Under the pieces are notes generated by a model. That model ran no database searches, was not told the origin of the DNA, and was given only the letters and a program-made list of their open reading frames with translations. A stretch of DNA of 64,000 nt from Mesorhizobium sp. M1D.F.Ca.ET.043.01.1.1 (GTDB taxonomy: Bacteria; Pseudomonadota; Alphaproteobacteria; Rhizobiales; Rhizobiaceae): positions 3,968,001-4,032,000 of the forward strand of contig NZ_CP034444.1 of NCBI RefSeq assembly GCF_003952385.1, given 5' to 3'. The position numbers were made by a program, and so were the translations under genes. Shown one piece after another: positions 1 to 8,565 of this stretch. The number at the start of each line of letters is the position of its first letter. Positions within the stretch are counted from its first letter, which is position 1.

Positions 1-2
1 GT

Positions 3-920
3 TTCATGGAACAGGATAAGATCATCGGCTACCCGGAAGCGCTCATTGGCAATCTAGCCAACGACGGATACGATGCCGTCATCGACTTCCTGAATGAAGC
101 TGGTCTCGCGAAACGGGGGCTGGGTATCGAGATGTCGAGCCTGCCTGCAGCGACATCGGAAAAGTTCAAGTCACGGCTGCCTGAGGCTCGCGTTGTAGAC
201 TGCACCAAGCTTGTCAGCTGGCTCCGCCTAGTCAAATCCGATCTCGAAATAGAAGTCATGCGGGAAGCCGCCGCCATTTCCGACGCCGCGATGAAGCGCG
301 CCAGCGAAGTCATACGTGCCGGTGTAGCGGAAGCCGACGCGGCGGCAGAGATCGCGGCGGCGTTAATCCGGGGAGCGAATGGAAAGCCGGGAACGGCGCT
401 GAAGGCCTTCTATCTCTGCGCCTCGCCTCGGATAGGTACCTGTCACATTCCGTGGACGGGGGACGTGTTCCGCGACGGGTCCCAGATCAATCTCGAACTC
501 GGCGGCACTCGCCATGGATATTCCGCGGGCCTCATGCGTACTTTCTCGATCGGCGCCCCGTCCGAACGCCTGCGCCGCATTCATGAGGCCCAGGTCGAAG
601 GCCTTGAGGCGGCACTCGCCGCAGTCCGGCCGGGATCAACGTGCAGCGAAGTGGCCAACGCGTTCTACAAGACGCTCCGCAAACACGGTTTCGAAAAGGA
701 AACGCGCTGCGGCTACGCGCACGGCATTGGCTGGCTCGAACCGACTGCAAGCCTCCGGGATGGCGACACGACTGAGCTGAAGCCGAACATGACCTTTCAT
801 TTGATGCTGGGCAACTGGATTGAGGACGACTTCGGTTACGTGATCAGCGAGACATTCCGGGTCGCCGGCACCGGCGCTGAGGTAATCACAAACACGCCGC
901 GGAAGATCTTCGAAATCTGA
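3..920 (+). CDS. M24-family pita-bread-fold hydrolase, ectoine hydrolase/creatinase-like (5' partial)
   Basis: The frame is open to the left edge and only about 304 residues are visible. Family members are usually near 390 residues, so the N-terminal domain is probably cut by the window and the ATG at 6 is unlikely to be the true start. The C-terminal pita-bread fold is recognisable by YAHGIGW (His about 239) and SETFRV (Glu about 282). The two Asp metal ligands of aminopeptidase P are replaced: the first site reads LELGG (about 163-167) and the second GYSAGLMRTF (about 171-180). That pattern fits metal-free M24 relatives such as creatinase and ectoine hydrolase (DoeA/EutD) rather than a proline peptidase. 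Substrate is not decided; ectoine or another small C-N compound is inferred. An M20 amidohydrolase and a polyamine-type importer follow downstream. Confidence 0.75.
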   Translation, partial: FMEQDKIIGYPEALIGNLANDGYDAVIDFLNEAGLAKRGLGIEMSSLPAATSEKFKSRLPEARVVDCTKLVSWLRLVKSDLEIEVMREAAAISDAAMKRASEVIRAGVAEADAAAEIAAALIRGANGKPGTALKAFYLCASPRIGTCHIPWTGDVFRDGSQINLELGGTRHGYSAGLMRTFSIGAPSERLRRIHEAQVEGLEAALAAVRPGSTCSEVANAFYKTLRKHGFEKETRCGYAHGIGWLEPTASLRDGDTTELKPNMTFHLMLGNWIEDDFGYVISETFRVAGTGAEVITNTPRKIFEI

Positions 921-1439
921 ACGGGCAATCGTGTCCGGTCGCCTATCTATTCGATCGTGTTGATGTCAGGCGCTTCTAAGTTGTCCGAATCGCCGGCGTT
1001 TTGATGTCCTCCGGAGGGTCTTGCTTCTCTCCGGATTGGCTCTTGGGATTAGAAGAATGGCGGAAAGATCTGTTCGGCGTCTGATTCAATGATGCGATCA
1101 GCACGTGGACCGTAGCGAACTCCCTCCGAAGGACTTCTGTCCGCCAGTTGGCGGATTTGAGGTGACACTAGTTGCGATGGCTTCTGGAGCGATTGCGGTC
1201 AAGCTTGTTAGTGCTTCATGTCCTATTCGATTGTTCGATCGGTTGGCGACCATCTCCTCGTCCTGACTTGGCTTCGGCTGTGCCGCGGGGGACTGGCCGG
1301 TCGTGTTGGCCGGCAGGTCATCGCGTGCGCGACGTGGCTTTGATGGAGCTACGAGCCCGATGGCTGCGATCGCGGCTGGTCTCGCGGCGCACCGCGACGA
1401 TTTCCAGATCCGTGCCTTCCTCATCGAACAGGCGCATGG

Positions 1440-1904
1440 CTTGGCCTCGTGCCACGGCAATACAGTACCGGAGGGAAGCCGACTGTCCGCCGCATCTCAA
1501 AACCAGGAAGCCGCTTATCTGCGAATTCTGTTAATCCAGGCGGCCAGCTTCGGCGCATGGCTGCAGAATGCCGCGCCGCGGCTTCATCGCAGCAAGCTCG
1601 CCACGGCACTGGCTATCGCTGAAGCGCCAAAGTCCCGACAGCGATCGAAGGCTTCGCTGTGCCGATCGCCGCGACCAGGAGATCATCGGCGCGACGCCGG
1701 CACGCTCATCAGGCGACGGCAGTTCGCCTCGTTCTGGCTGATCTCCTCGATCTCCTGGCTGACCGTTTCGATGAGCTCGTCGAGCCACAGCCAGTCCTCG
1801 TAGAGTCCAACGATCGGATCGCTCATGCGCGGCGATATCTCGTCGGCACGGTTCTCCAGGATTGCGAACTGCGAGTTGCGAAGTGCTCTCGCGCCGGGCA
1901 GCAC
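1440..1904 (-). pseudogene. IS110-family transposase fragment, middle region, frameshifted
   Basis: Reading the minus strand from about 1904, the frame gives DEQIE-type sequence ending in NEANCRRLMSVP. This matches the conserved IS110 stretch that precedes the helix-hairpin-helix loop VPGVGP. The following VGPMIS and FDRCRDFGA-like pieces continue in other frames across roughly 1600-1690. A stretch resembling the C-terminal part (ARGQAMRLFDEEG) follows near 1440. Several frameshifts and the absence of both catalytic ends make this a dead remnant. Confidence 0.5.
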
Positions 1905-2199
1905 GGCAATACCGTGCTGCGCAATGGCTGGACATTCGGCAGCACCGAAACGAGGTGACGGCCATCTAAACCGCCACCCCCCAGTGCGCGAGAAGCATGG
2001 AGCGAATATGAACGCACCCGGAATCTGTTTGACCCAAATGGTTGCCTGGCAACCTATCCGCTAATGAGATTAACGGTGCGTGCGAATTCCCCATCAAGGC
2101 CATGACACGCGAGCCGACCAAAAGGGCCGGATACATATGAGCGACTTCCGCTATCCTCCACGCCTCACTTGCGATCAGCAGCCGGTCCATACAATTGGG

Positions 2200-2570
2200 T
2201 CAGGTGGCCGCAAGCATGGTGTCTTGCCGTTTCCAGCGAAGTTCGGTGGCGTCCAGCCACGTGCGAGGCATGATCACCGCCAGTCTTCTGGCAAGCGCGA
2301 CAATGGCTTTTTGCGTCCCTCGCCGATTGGCGACGTTCTTCGCCCCGGCCTTAAACCACGACCAATTTGCCAACGCGTCAGCGGGACTGGGCGGCCTCGA
2401 AGGCAACGACCTCTTCATGCCTAGGCCCGCAGGGGGACATGCATTCAACGCGCTCCCTTTCTCCCTGCTGAAATTACCCGGTCATGGCCGACTTCATTAT
2501 CTCCGGAGGGACAACCCCGGTCGCCTACGAAACAAGATCGATCACGACCAAACAATTGCCCTAGCCACCT
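2200..2570 (-). pseudogene. IS110/IS116-family transposase C-terminal fragment
   Basis: The minus-strand frame contains WFKAGAKNVANRRGTQKAI followed by VALARRLAVIM and TWLDATELRW. This is the typical C-terminus of IS116/IS110/IS902 transposases (motif KRRGxxKAIVALARRLAVI). Upstream in another frame is a QSGExDxxGRIS-like segment, so the fragment spans the C-terminal third with at least one frameshift. It differs from the fragment at 1440-1904 and may be a separate copy. Confidence 0.6.
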
Positions 2571-3000
2571 GACGGCGATCATCGATGCTGTGATTTGCGA
2601 CAATGACGCTGCTTCCCGGACCCTTTTTCGATCGCAGCCTGATTATGCTCGATGTCGGAGGGAAATCCTAGCTTCCGCCGCCCCGTGACTAGTGCCATCG
2701 CCGAGGCCGCGGTCCACGCTGTCATGGATGATCTGGTCAGAGAGGGCCTCACGATCTTAATTCGGTGGGCCGGGCCGACGCGCGAGGACGCAGACATCCA
2801 AGGGTCAGTTCCGTAACCGACTTGCCCCACGGCGACCTAGCATGTGCTGGCCGGGACCGACCTCTGTGCTGAAAAGCGAGCCTCGGGTCCATCTCGTTAC
2901 TAGATGTCGATGATACACAAAAGGCATTTGACGAAATCGTGCTGCGGAATGATGCTCGCTTAAATAAGGCACTAGGACAGAAAAAGCTGGGAACTAATAG

Positions 3001-4164
3001 ATGTACAGCGTCGACACTTTCCGACATCTCCAGGAAGAAGCCACGCAATGGCGCCGCTACCTGCACCAGAATCCGGAACTGGGATACGAGGTGCACAATA
3101 CGGCGAAGTTCGTTGCTGAGAAGCTGGCCTCCTTCGGTATCAATCACATCGAGACGGGCATCGCCGAGACCGGCGTGGTTGCCCTGATCCAGGGTGAGGG
3201 CGGGGAGGGGCCGACGATCGGACTGCGCGCCGATATGGATGCCCTGCCGATCCTGGAAGCGTCGAACAAGGCCTGGTCCTCGCGGATACCCGGCAAGATG
3301 CACGCGTGCGGCCATGACGGCCACACCGCGATGCTATTGGCGGCTGCAAAACACCTCGCCGCGACGCGCAACTTCAAAGGCTCAGCGGCTTTGATCTTCC
3401 AGCCCGCCGAGGAAGATGGACGAGGTGCTTTGAAGATGGTCCAGGAAGGAATCATGGAGCGCTTCAACATCTCCCAGGTCTACGGCCTGCACAACTCACC
3501 CGGCACTGACATTGGCCAGTTCGCCATCCGGGAGGGCGGTATGATGGCGGCGCTTGACGAGTTTGACATCATCGTCAAGGGGAGGGGCGGGCATGCAGCT
3601 TCGCCCCACAGGACTGTCGACCCTGTGGTCACCGCCGCACAAATCATCGTTGCCCTCCAGACCGTGGTGTCCCGCAACACCGACCCCACTGACGCCCTCG
3701 TCGTTTCTGTCACGAAGTTCACGGCGAGCCAAGCCTACAACGTCATCGCGGACCAGGTCGAAATGGGTGGGACTGTCAGGAGTCTGACCTCCGCCGTGCG
3801 CGATCTGGCGCAGCGGCAGATCAGGTTATGCGCCGAGGGCGTGGCCCACGGGATGGGCGCGGAAATTGAGTTCAGGCATCGGCGGCTCGAACCCCTTACA
3901 TTCAATCACACGGCCGGAACACATTTCGCGATCACCGCAGCCCGCGGCCTCGTGGGCCATGACGCCGTAAACGACAACGTCAAGCCTTCGATGGGATCCG
4001 AAGACTTTGCCTACATGCTGGAAGCGCGGCCGGGCGCGATCATCCTCTTGGGGAACGGCTCGACGCCGGGCTTGCACAATCCCGCTTACGATTTCGACGA
4101 CGAGGCGATCCCGTATGGCGTGGGCTATTGGGTAACCCTCGTCGAGAAGATTCTGGCGGCCTGA
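3001..4164 (+). CDS. M20-family amidohydrolase (hippurate hydrolase / N-acyl amino acid deacylase type)
   Basis: The 387-residue protein has the M20D metal-binding pattern: HACGHDGH at 101-108, QPAEE at 134-138 and a His in GLHNSPGT near 162. The lid/dimerisation domain includes GGHAASPH. Length is normal for the family. It hydrolyses amide bonds of N-acylated amino acids in the cytoplasm with two divalent metal ions; the actual acyl donor cannot be read from the sequence. It lies just upstream of a polyamine-type importer and downstream of an M24 hydrolase, so a role in breaking down an imported N-substituted amine or amino acid is inferred. Start ATG at 3001 fits the usual N-terminus (FRHLQEEATQWRRYLHQNPEL). 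Confidence 0.9.
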   Translation: MYSVDTFRHLQEEATQWRRYLHQNPELGYEVHNTAKFVAEKLASFGINHIETGIAETGVVALIQGEGGEGPTIGLRADMDALPILEASNKAWSSRIPGKMHACGHDGHTAMLLAAAKHLAATRNFKGSAALIFQPAEEDGRGALKMVQEGIMERFNISQVYGLHNSPGTDIGQFAIREGGMMAALDEFDIIVKGRGGHAASPHRTVDPVVTAAQIIVALQTVVSRNTDPTDALVVSVTKFTASQAYNVIADQVEMGGTVRSLTSAVRDLAQRQIRLCAEGVAHGMGAEIEFRHRRLEPLTFNHTAGTHFAITAARGLVGHDAVNDNVKPSMGSEDFAYMLEARPGAIILLGNGSTPGLHNPAYDFDDEAIPYGVGYWVTLVEKILAA

Positions 4165-4354
4165 CTTGTCGGGTTACGGCTCGTGAACCGGGCTGAACGG
4201 CGAGAGATGCTTCAGTTGACCGTGAAACGCGCAGGACAGGACCGCGTCGGCACCGCCACGTAGATCACTTCGCGAAGTCTCGATTGCGGCCGTCCGCTGG
4301 GTCGGCGAAAATTGCATATTCAATTATGCTCAACATTAAAAAAGGGGAATGGCC

Positions 4355-5470
4355 ATGAGCTTCTCTATTATCATTAACCGCAGGCGTTTCCTGCAGGCAG
4401 CATCAACCGCCTTGGCTGCCGGCGCACTTCCTTCCATTGCCAGTAACAAGGCATCGGCGCAGACTCCTGGCGAACTGCGCGTCCTTGTCTACGGTGGCGA
4501 TACCGGAAAGGCGATGATTGAGGCCTATGTAAAACCATTTGAAGCCGAAACAGGCATTAAGATGACCCCGATTACCGATCAGGGCGACCGGGCATCGATC
4601 GAGATGATGGTTGCGCAGAATAACGTCACCGTCGATGTTGTCACCGCTAACCAGGGATCTTCGTTCGAGTTGTCCCAAAAGGGTCTTTTTGAGCCGATCG
4701 ATTATTCTATTTACAGGAATGAAGACCTAGACGGGCTCGCCGACTTCGCAAAGCAGCCGTTTGGCGTAGCTAACGTAGTTTATGCGTTCGTCATGGTCTA
4801 CAATACCGAAAAATTCCCAGCGGGTAAGCTGCGGCCGACCACATGGGCGGAATTCTGGGACGTGAACAGTTTCCCGGGTGTCCGCAGTCTTGTCAGCGGC
4901 CAATATGGTTCAGAAGGCCCTTGGGAGGAAGCCCTTCTCGCCGATGGCGTAAATCCAAAGGATATATATCCTATGGACCTAGATCGTGTTTTCAAAAGTT
5001 TGGACAGAATAAAGCCCGATATTCGCAAATGGTGGGGAACAGGGTCCGAAATCCAGCAGATGATGCATGACAAGGCAGTAGATCTTGTAAATGCCTATGA
5101 TGGTAGGGCCGGCACGTTGATCAAGCAGGGAGCACCGCTTGAAATTAATCGTAACCAGGCGAAAATAACTTGGGACTACTGGCAGATTGTGAAGGGGTCT
5201 CCTAACGCGCACGCTGCGCAACAGTTTGTCGCATTTACCGCGCGCGCCGACCGTCAGGCAGCATTTTCACAACTCATGCCGTTCGGCCCGAGCAACCTCA
5301 ACGCGTTCAAGGTTCTACCGGAAGATATTGGGCGCTCGCTGGCCAGCCACCCCGACTACCTGAGGTCAAGTGTGCTAATCGACTCGAAATGGTACGCCGA
5401 GAAGGGATCGGACGGGCTCACGAACACCGAAAAGCTGGTCCAGCGCTGGAACGAGTGGATCCTGCTTTAA
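4355..5470 (+). CDS. ABC transporter substrate-binding protein, spermidine/putrescine (PotD) type
   Basis: Periplasmic binding protein of about 371 residues. The N-terminus carries a twin-arginine-like signal (NRRRFLQAASTALAAGALP) with a likely cleavage after ASAQ. The mature part has the class I/II extracellular solute-binding fold of polyamine receptors (LRVLVYGGDTGKAM, PFEAETGIKM, VDVVTANQGSS). Two ATGs compete. A Shine-Dalgarno AGGGGA at 4343-4348 directly abuts the first (4349) but stands 6 nt before the second (4355), so the second is chosen. It heads a three-gene importer (binding protein, ATPase, fused permease). The substrate is probably a polyamine or similar small organic cation, but PotD-like proteins in rhizobia vary widely in ligand. 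Confidence 0.88.
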   Translation: MSFSIIINRRRFLQAASTALAAGALPSIASNKASAQTPGELRVLVYGGDTGKAMIEAYVKPFEAETGIKMTPITDQGDRASIEMMVAQNNVTVDVVTANQGSSFELSQKGLFEPIDYSIYRNEDLDGLADFAKQPFGVANVVYAFVMVYNTEKFPAGKLRPTTWAEFWDVNSFPGVRSLVSGQYGSEGPWEEALLADGVNPKDIYPMDLDRVFKSLDRIKPDIRKWWGTGSEIQQMMHDKAVDLVNAYDGRAGTLIKQGAPLEINRNQAKITWDYWQIVKGSPNAHAAQQFVAFTARADRQAAFSQLMPFGPSNLNAFKVLPEDIGRSLASHPDYLRSSVLIDSKWYAEKGSDGLTNTEKLVQRWNEWILL

Positions 5471-5501
5471 GCCCCTGTCGGCCTTTTGCGACGGCATTTA
5501 C

Positions 5502-5535
5502 CGATGACGTGCCGCACCGAACCAGCACGTCATCG
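5502..5535 (+). other. Intercistronic stem-loop between binding protein and ATPase genes
   Basis: A perfect 11-bp inverted repeat (CGATGACGTGC at 5502-5512 and GCACGTCATCG at 5525-5535) with a 12-nt loop. It is not followed by a T-run. Stem-loops at this place in ABC operons usually protect the upstream message, giving more binding protein than ATPase; that role is inferred here. Confidence 0.6.
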
Positions 5536-5555
5536 TTCGGCTTGGAGTGACGAAC

Positions 5556-6653
5556 ATGAATGCACCAGTCAGAACGCTGCATCCGCTAGCTAAGGATAGA
5601 CCATTGGAGAAACTCGCTCTTTCCGAGCAAATCGAATTTCGGAACGTCACCAAATTATACGGTCAGGTCATTGCGGTCAGGAGCCTGTCGTTGACCGTTG
5701 GGCGCGGCGAGTTCCTCACGATCCTTGGTCCGAGCGGTTCTGGCAAGACGACGACACTCATGCTGCTGGCGGGGTTCGAGGCGCCTACCGAAGGTGATAT
5801 CCGCATCGCTGGGAAGTCCGTCGCCTCGGTACCTTCCTATCGGCGCGATCAGGGCGTCGTCTTCCAAAGCTATGCGCTCTTCCCGCACCTCACCGTTCGC
5901 CGCAACCTTGAATTTCCGCTCGAGATGCGCGGCATCAGGTCGGCTGAGCGGGCCGCGAGAGCCGAACGCATCCTGTCACGTGTCCATTTGGACGGCTTGG
6001 GTGACCGCATGCCATCACAGCTCAGCGGTGGGCAGCAGCAGCGCGTGGCGCTCGCCCGGGCCCTCATAGCCGACCCTCCAATCTTGTTGCTAGACGAGCC
6101 GTTGGGAGCACTAGACCGTAACTTGCGTGAGCAAATGCAGGGTGAGATCAAGGGGCTTCACAAAGAGTTCGGAATCACTACGGTGTGTGTCACACACGAC
6201 CAGGAGGAGGCGCTCACGCTTTCCGATCGGATCGTGGTGATGAACGCTGGACGAATTGAGCAAACTGACACGCCTGAGGCGCTATATGACCGTCCTGTCT
6301 CCCGGTTTGTCGCGAATTTCCTTGGGGACGCCAACATCCTCGATGATCCGTCATTCGCTGTTGAGTCGGATACGCCGCAACCGGACGGCACCGTCGCGAT
6401 GATCCGGCCGGAACGTATACGGATCTCCGCCCCTGGCGCCACGAAGAGTGCCGACGCCGATCAGCGCCAGCATGTCGCCGGCACCGTGACCGATATGATC
6501 TATGCCGGCCCGCTGCGAAGATACCATGTGGCTGTCGGCGATAACGACGTGGTCATACGCGAACACGTCGCCGCGGGGCGTCAGATCTTCCAGATCGGGG
6601 ACACCATTCAGCTCGACTGGTTGAGATCGGACATCCGCTTCGTCACGACGTGA
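5556..6653 (+). CDS. ABC transporter ATP-binding protein, PotA/FbpC type
   Basis: Cytoplasmic ATPase of 365 residues that energises the importer. It has Walker A GPSGSGKTT (58-66), Q-loop FQSYALFPH (103-111), signature LSGGQQQR (156-163), Walker B ILLLDEP (176-182) and H-loop VTHDQ (His 214). A C-terminal TOBE domain (VAMIRPERIRI onward) is typical of polyamine and iron importers. A GTG at 5547 is also in frame, but GGAG at 5544-5547 sits 8 nt before the ATG at 5556, favouring the ATG. It is followed immediately by the fused permease gene. Confidence 0.92.
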   Translation: MNAPVRTLHPLAKDRPLEKLALSEQIEFRNVTKLYGQVIAVRSLSLTVGRGEFLTILGPSGSGKTTTLMLLAGFEAPTEGDIRIAGKSVASVPSYRRDQGVVFQSYALFPHLTVRRNLEFPLEMRGIRSAERAARAERILSRVHLDGLGDRMPSQLSGGQQQRVALARALIADPPILLLDEPLGALDRNLREQMQGEIKGLHKEFGITTVCVTHDQEEALTLSDRIVVMNAGRIEQTDTPEALYDRPVSRFVANFLGDANILDDPSFAVESDTPQPDGTVAMIRPERIRISAPGATKSADADQRQHVAGTVTDMIYAGPLRRYHVAVGDNDVVIREHVAAGRQIFQIGDTIQLDWLRSDIRFVTT

Positions 6654-6670
6654 TCTCAGGGGACTCGCAG

Positions 6671-8443
6671 ATGTTGACTTTACAAAAGCTTACGCGGGCC
6701 TCTGTTGTGCTGACCTTTCCGGCGCTCTGCCTCCTGCTACTCGTCTTTGCCATACCGATCGTCCAGCTCTTCTTAAACAGCATCAACGCCCCCGCGCTCT
6801 CCCTCGTCAATTACGTGACGTTCTTCGTGCATCCTGCGAACGTTCGCGTCCTCATCCAGACCATCGAGGTAAGCATCGTAGCCACGGTCATCTGCGCTAT
6901 CATCGGCTACCCGACGGCCTACCTGATCACGGCTGCTTCGAAGCAGGTCCGGTCTGTCTTGGTCATCCTCGTCCTGATCCCGTATCTCACGAGTTCGCTG
7001 GCCCGAACCTACGCCTGGGTCATGATCCTAGGTGACCGCGGCCTTATCAATAACCTGCTGCTCGATCTGCGCGTCATCACCAGTCCTCTGCCTCTGATTT
7101 ACAACCGTATGGCCATGTATATCGGCATGGTCCACATCATGTTGCCGATCATGATCCTGCCGCTAGTGAGCGTGATGCTCGGCATCGATAAGTCGCAAGT
7201 GGCAGCCGCGCGCAGCATGGGCGCGCGTCCGTTCTCGGCCTTCTGGCGCGTGTTCTTACCGCTCAGTCTGCCCGGCTTACGCAGTGGTGCGTTGCTCGTC
7301 TTCATCCTGAGCCTCGGATTCTACATCACGCCCGCAGCCCTTGGTGGCCTGCGCGATGCCATGCTCTCGACTTTCATCGCGGCTGAGGTGCAAAGCTCAT
7401 TCAATCTCGGCCGGATAGGGGCAGCGTCATTTATTCTCCTCGCGATCGCGATGACGGTGCTCGCCGTCCTCAGACTCAATCCGGCCGGCCCCAAAGGCAA
7501 TGCTGCGTCGGATCGGCGAAACCGTTTTCCCGCAGCGGGGGCCTTGGTGCGACATCTCACTGAGCTCGGCACGCTTCGGCGGGCGCGTCGCTGGAACATG
7601 CATCTTTACCGCGCTGGCGACGCCACCCATGTGTGGAGGTTCATAGGGATCACGGTAGTCATATTCACCCTACTCTTTCTCCTCTTCCCGGGCGTGGTGG
7701 TGATCATCGTGTCTTTTAGCGCCGGAACGCAGTTGGAATTCCCTCCATCCGGCTTTTCCGTGCAATGGTATCGTTCGTTTTTTGCCGATCCGTCGTGGAA
7801 CGGGGCCGCGCTGAGCAGTTTCGAAATTGCAATCTCGGTAACCATAATCTCGACCATACTCGGCACGCTGGCCGCCTATGGACTCAGTCGCAGCGCGCCA
7901 ATGCTGCGCAACGTGCTCACGTTGGTCCTCCTAGCACCGATCACCTTTCCGGTGATCGTGGTCGGCATCGCAGCCTACCTTGGTCTGGTATCCTTCGGCC
8001 TAGTCGGATCGAAGACAGGCATCGTCTTGGCGCACAGCATTGGCGCTATGAGCTATGTCGTAGTTGTCGTCGCGGCAACGCTGGCCAACTTTGACATTAG
8101 TCTTGAGCAAGCCGCTAAGAGCATGCGGGCCGGGCCGTTCCGGACATTCATGAGGGTGACTCTGCCTTTGATCCGGCCAGGCATCCTCGGCGGGGCGGTT
8201 TTTGCGTTCCTCCATTCGTTCGACGAAGTGGTCATATCCTTGCTCGTCAGCGGTCTATCCATACGCACGCTTCCCTTAAAGATGTGGGAAAACATCCGGC
8301 ATGAAATCGACCCCACCGTCGCCGCGGTGGCGTCGCTGCTGATGCTTCTGCCCGTGCTCTGGCTCGTCGCCATGTACTTCATCTGGTGGCGGTCAAGATC
8401 CAGAATGCAAGCTGCCTCAGCCCGCATGCTCGCCGCGGTCTGA
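6671..8443 (+). CDS. Fused ABC permease (PotB-PotC-like domains in one polypeptide)
   Basis: This 590-residue inner-membrane protein contains two complete binding-protein-dependent permease domains joined head to tail. The first ends near residue 280 and holds an EAA loop (AAARSMGARPFSAFWRV). The second begins near 320 with a new hydrophobic segment and has its own EAA loop (EQAAKSMRAGPFRTFMRV). Polyamine importers normally use two separate permeases of about 280 residues; here no second permease gene is present, so the fusion must supply both. A GTG overlapping the ATPase stop at 6650 is possible, but AGGGGA at 6659-6664 points to the ATG at 6671. The linker (about 285-320) is hydrophilic and basic. 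Confidence 0.88.
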   Translation: MLTLQKLTRASVVLTFPALCLLLLVFAIPIVQLFLNSINAPALSLVNYVTFFVHPANVRVLIQTIEVSIVATVICAIIGYPTAYLITAASKQVRSVLVILVLIPYLTSSLARTYAWVMILGDRGLINNLLLDLRVITSPLPLIYNRMAMYIGMVHIMLPIMILPLVSVMLGIDKSQVAAARSMGARPFSAFWRVFLPLSLPGLRSGALLVFILSLGFYITPAALGGLRDAMLSTFIAAEVQSSFNLGRIGAASFILLAIAMTVLAVLRLNPAGPKGNAASDRRNRFPAAGALVRHLTELGTLRRARRWNMHLYRAGDATHVWRFIGITVVIFTLLFLLFPGVVVIIVSFSAGTQLEFPPSGFSVQWYRSFFADPSWNGAALSSFEIAISVTIISTILGTLAAYGLSRSAPMLRNVLTLVLLAPITFPVIVVGIAAYLGLVSFGLVGSKTGIVLAHSIGAMSYVVVVVAATLANFDISLEQAAKSMRAGPFRTFMRVTLPLIRPGILGGAVFAFLHSFDEVVISLLVSGLSIRTLPLKMWENIRHEIDPTVAAVASLLMLLPVLWLVAMYFIWWRSRSRMQAASARMLAAV

Positions 8444-8565
8444 ATCCGCACTACTCGTTAGGGCTCCCGGGCAGTGCCAGCGTGTCAACCGCACGGCATG
8501 TTACGCGCCTTGGGGCCGCGGTCACTCTGCGCCTGACCATTCAGAACTCTATAGGAAGAAACACG

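Larger units (their letters stand above)
921..3000. other. Two-kilobase gap with only decayed insertion-sequence debris
   Basis: No intact gene is visible between the M24 hydrolase and the amidohydrolase. Two stretches on the minus strand are recognisable IS110-family transposase remnants and are listed separately. The rest (about 921-1440, 1910-2200 and 2570-3000) gives only short frames without recognisable motifs. A frame on the plus strand near 2640-2815 has protein-like composition but I do not recognise it. Confidence 0.6.

Noticed and set aside
8386..8565. In-frame extension of the ThDP enzyme back into the permease gene
   Set aside because: It overlaps the end of the permease, shows no family similarity, and a good ribosome-binding site precedes the ATG at 8566.
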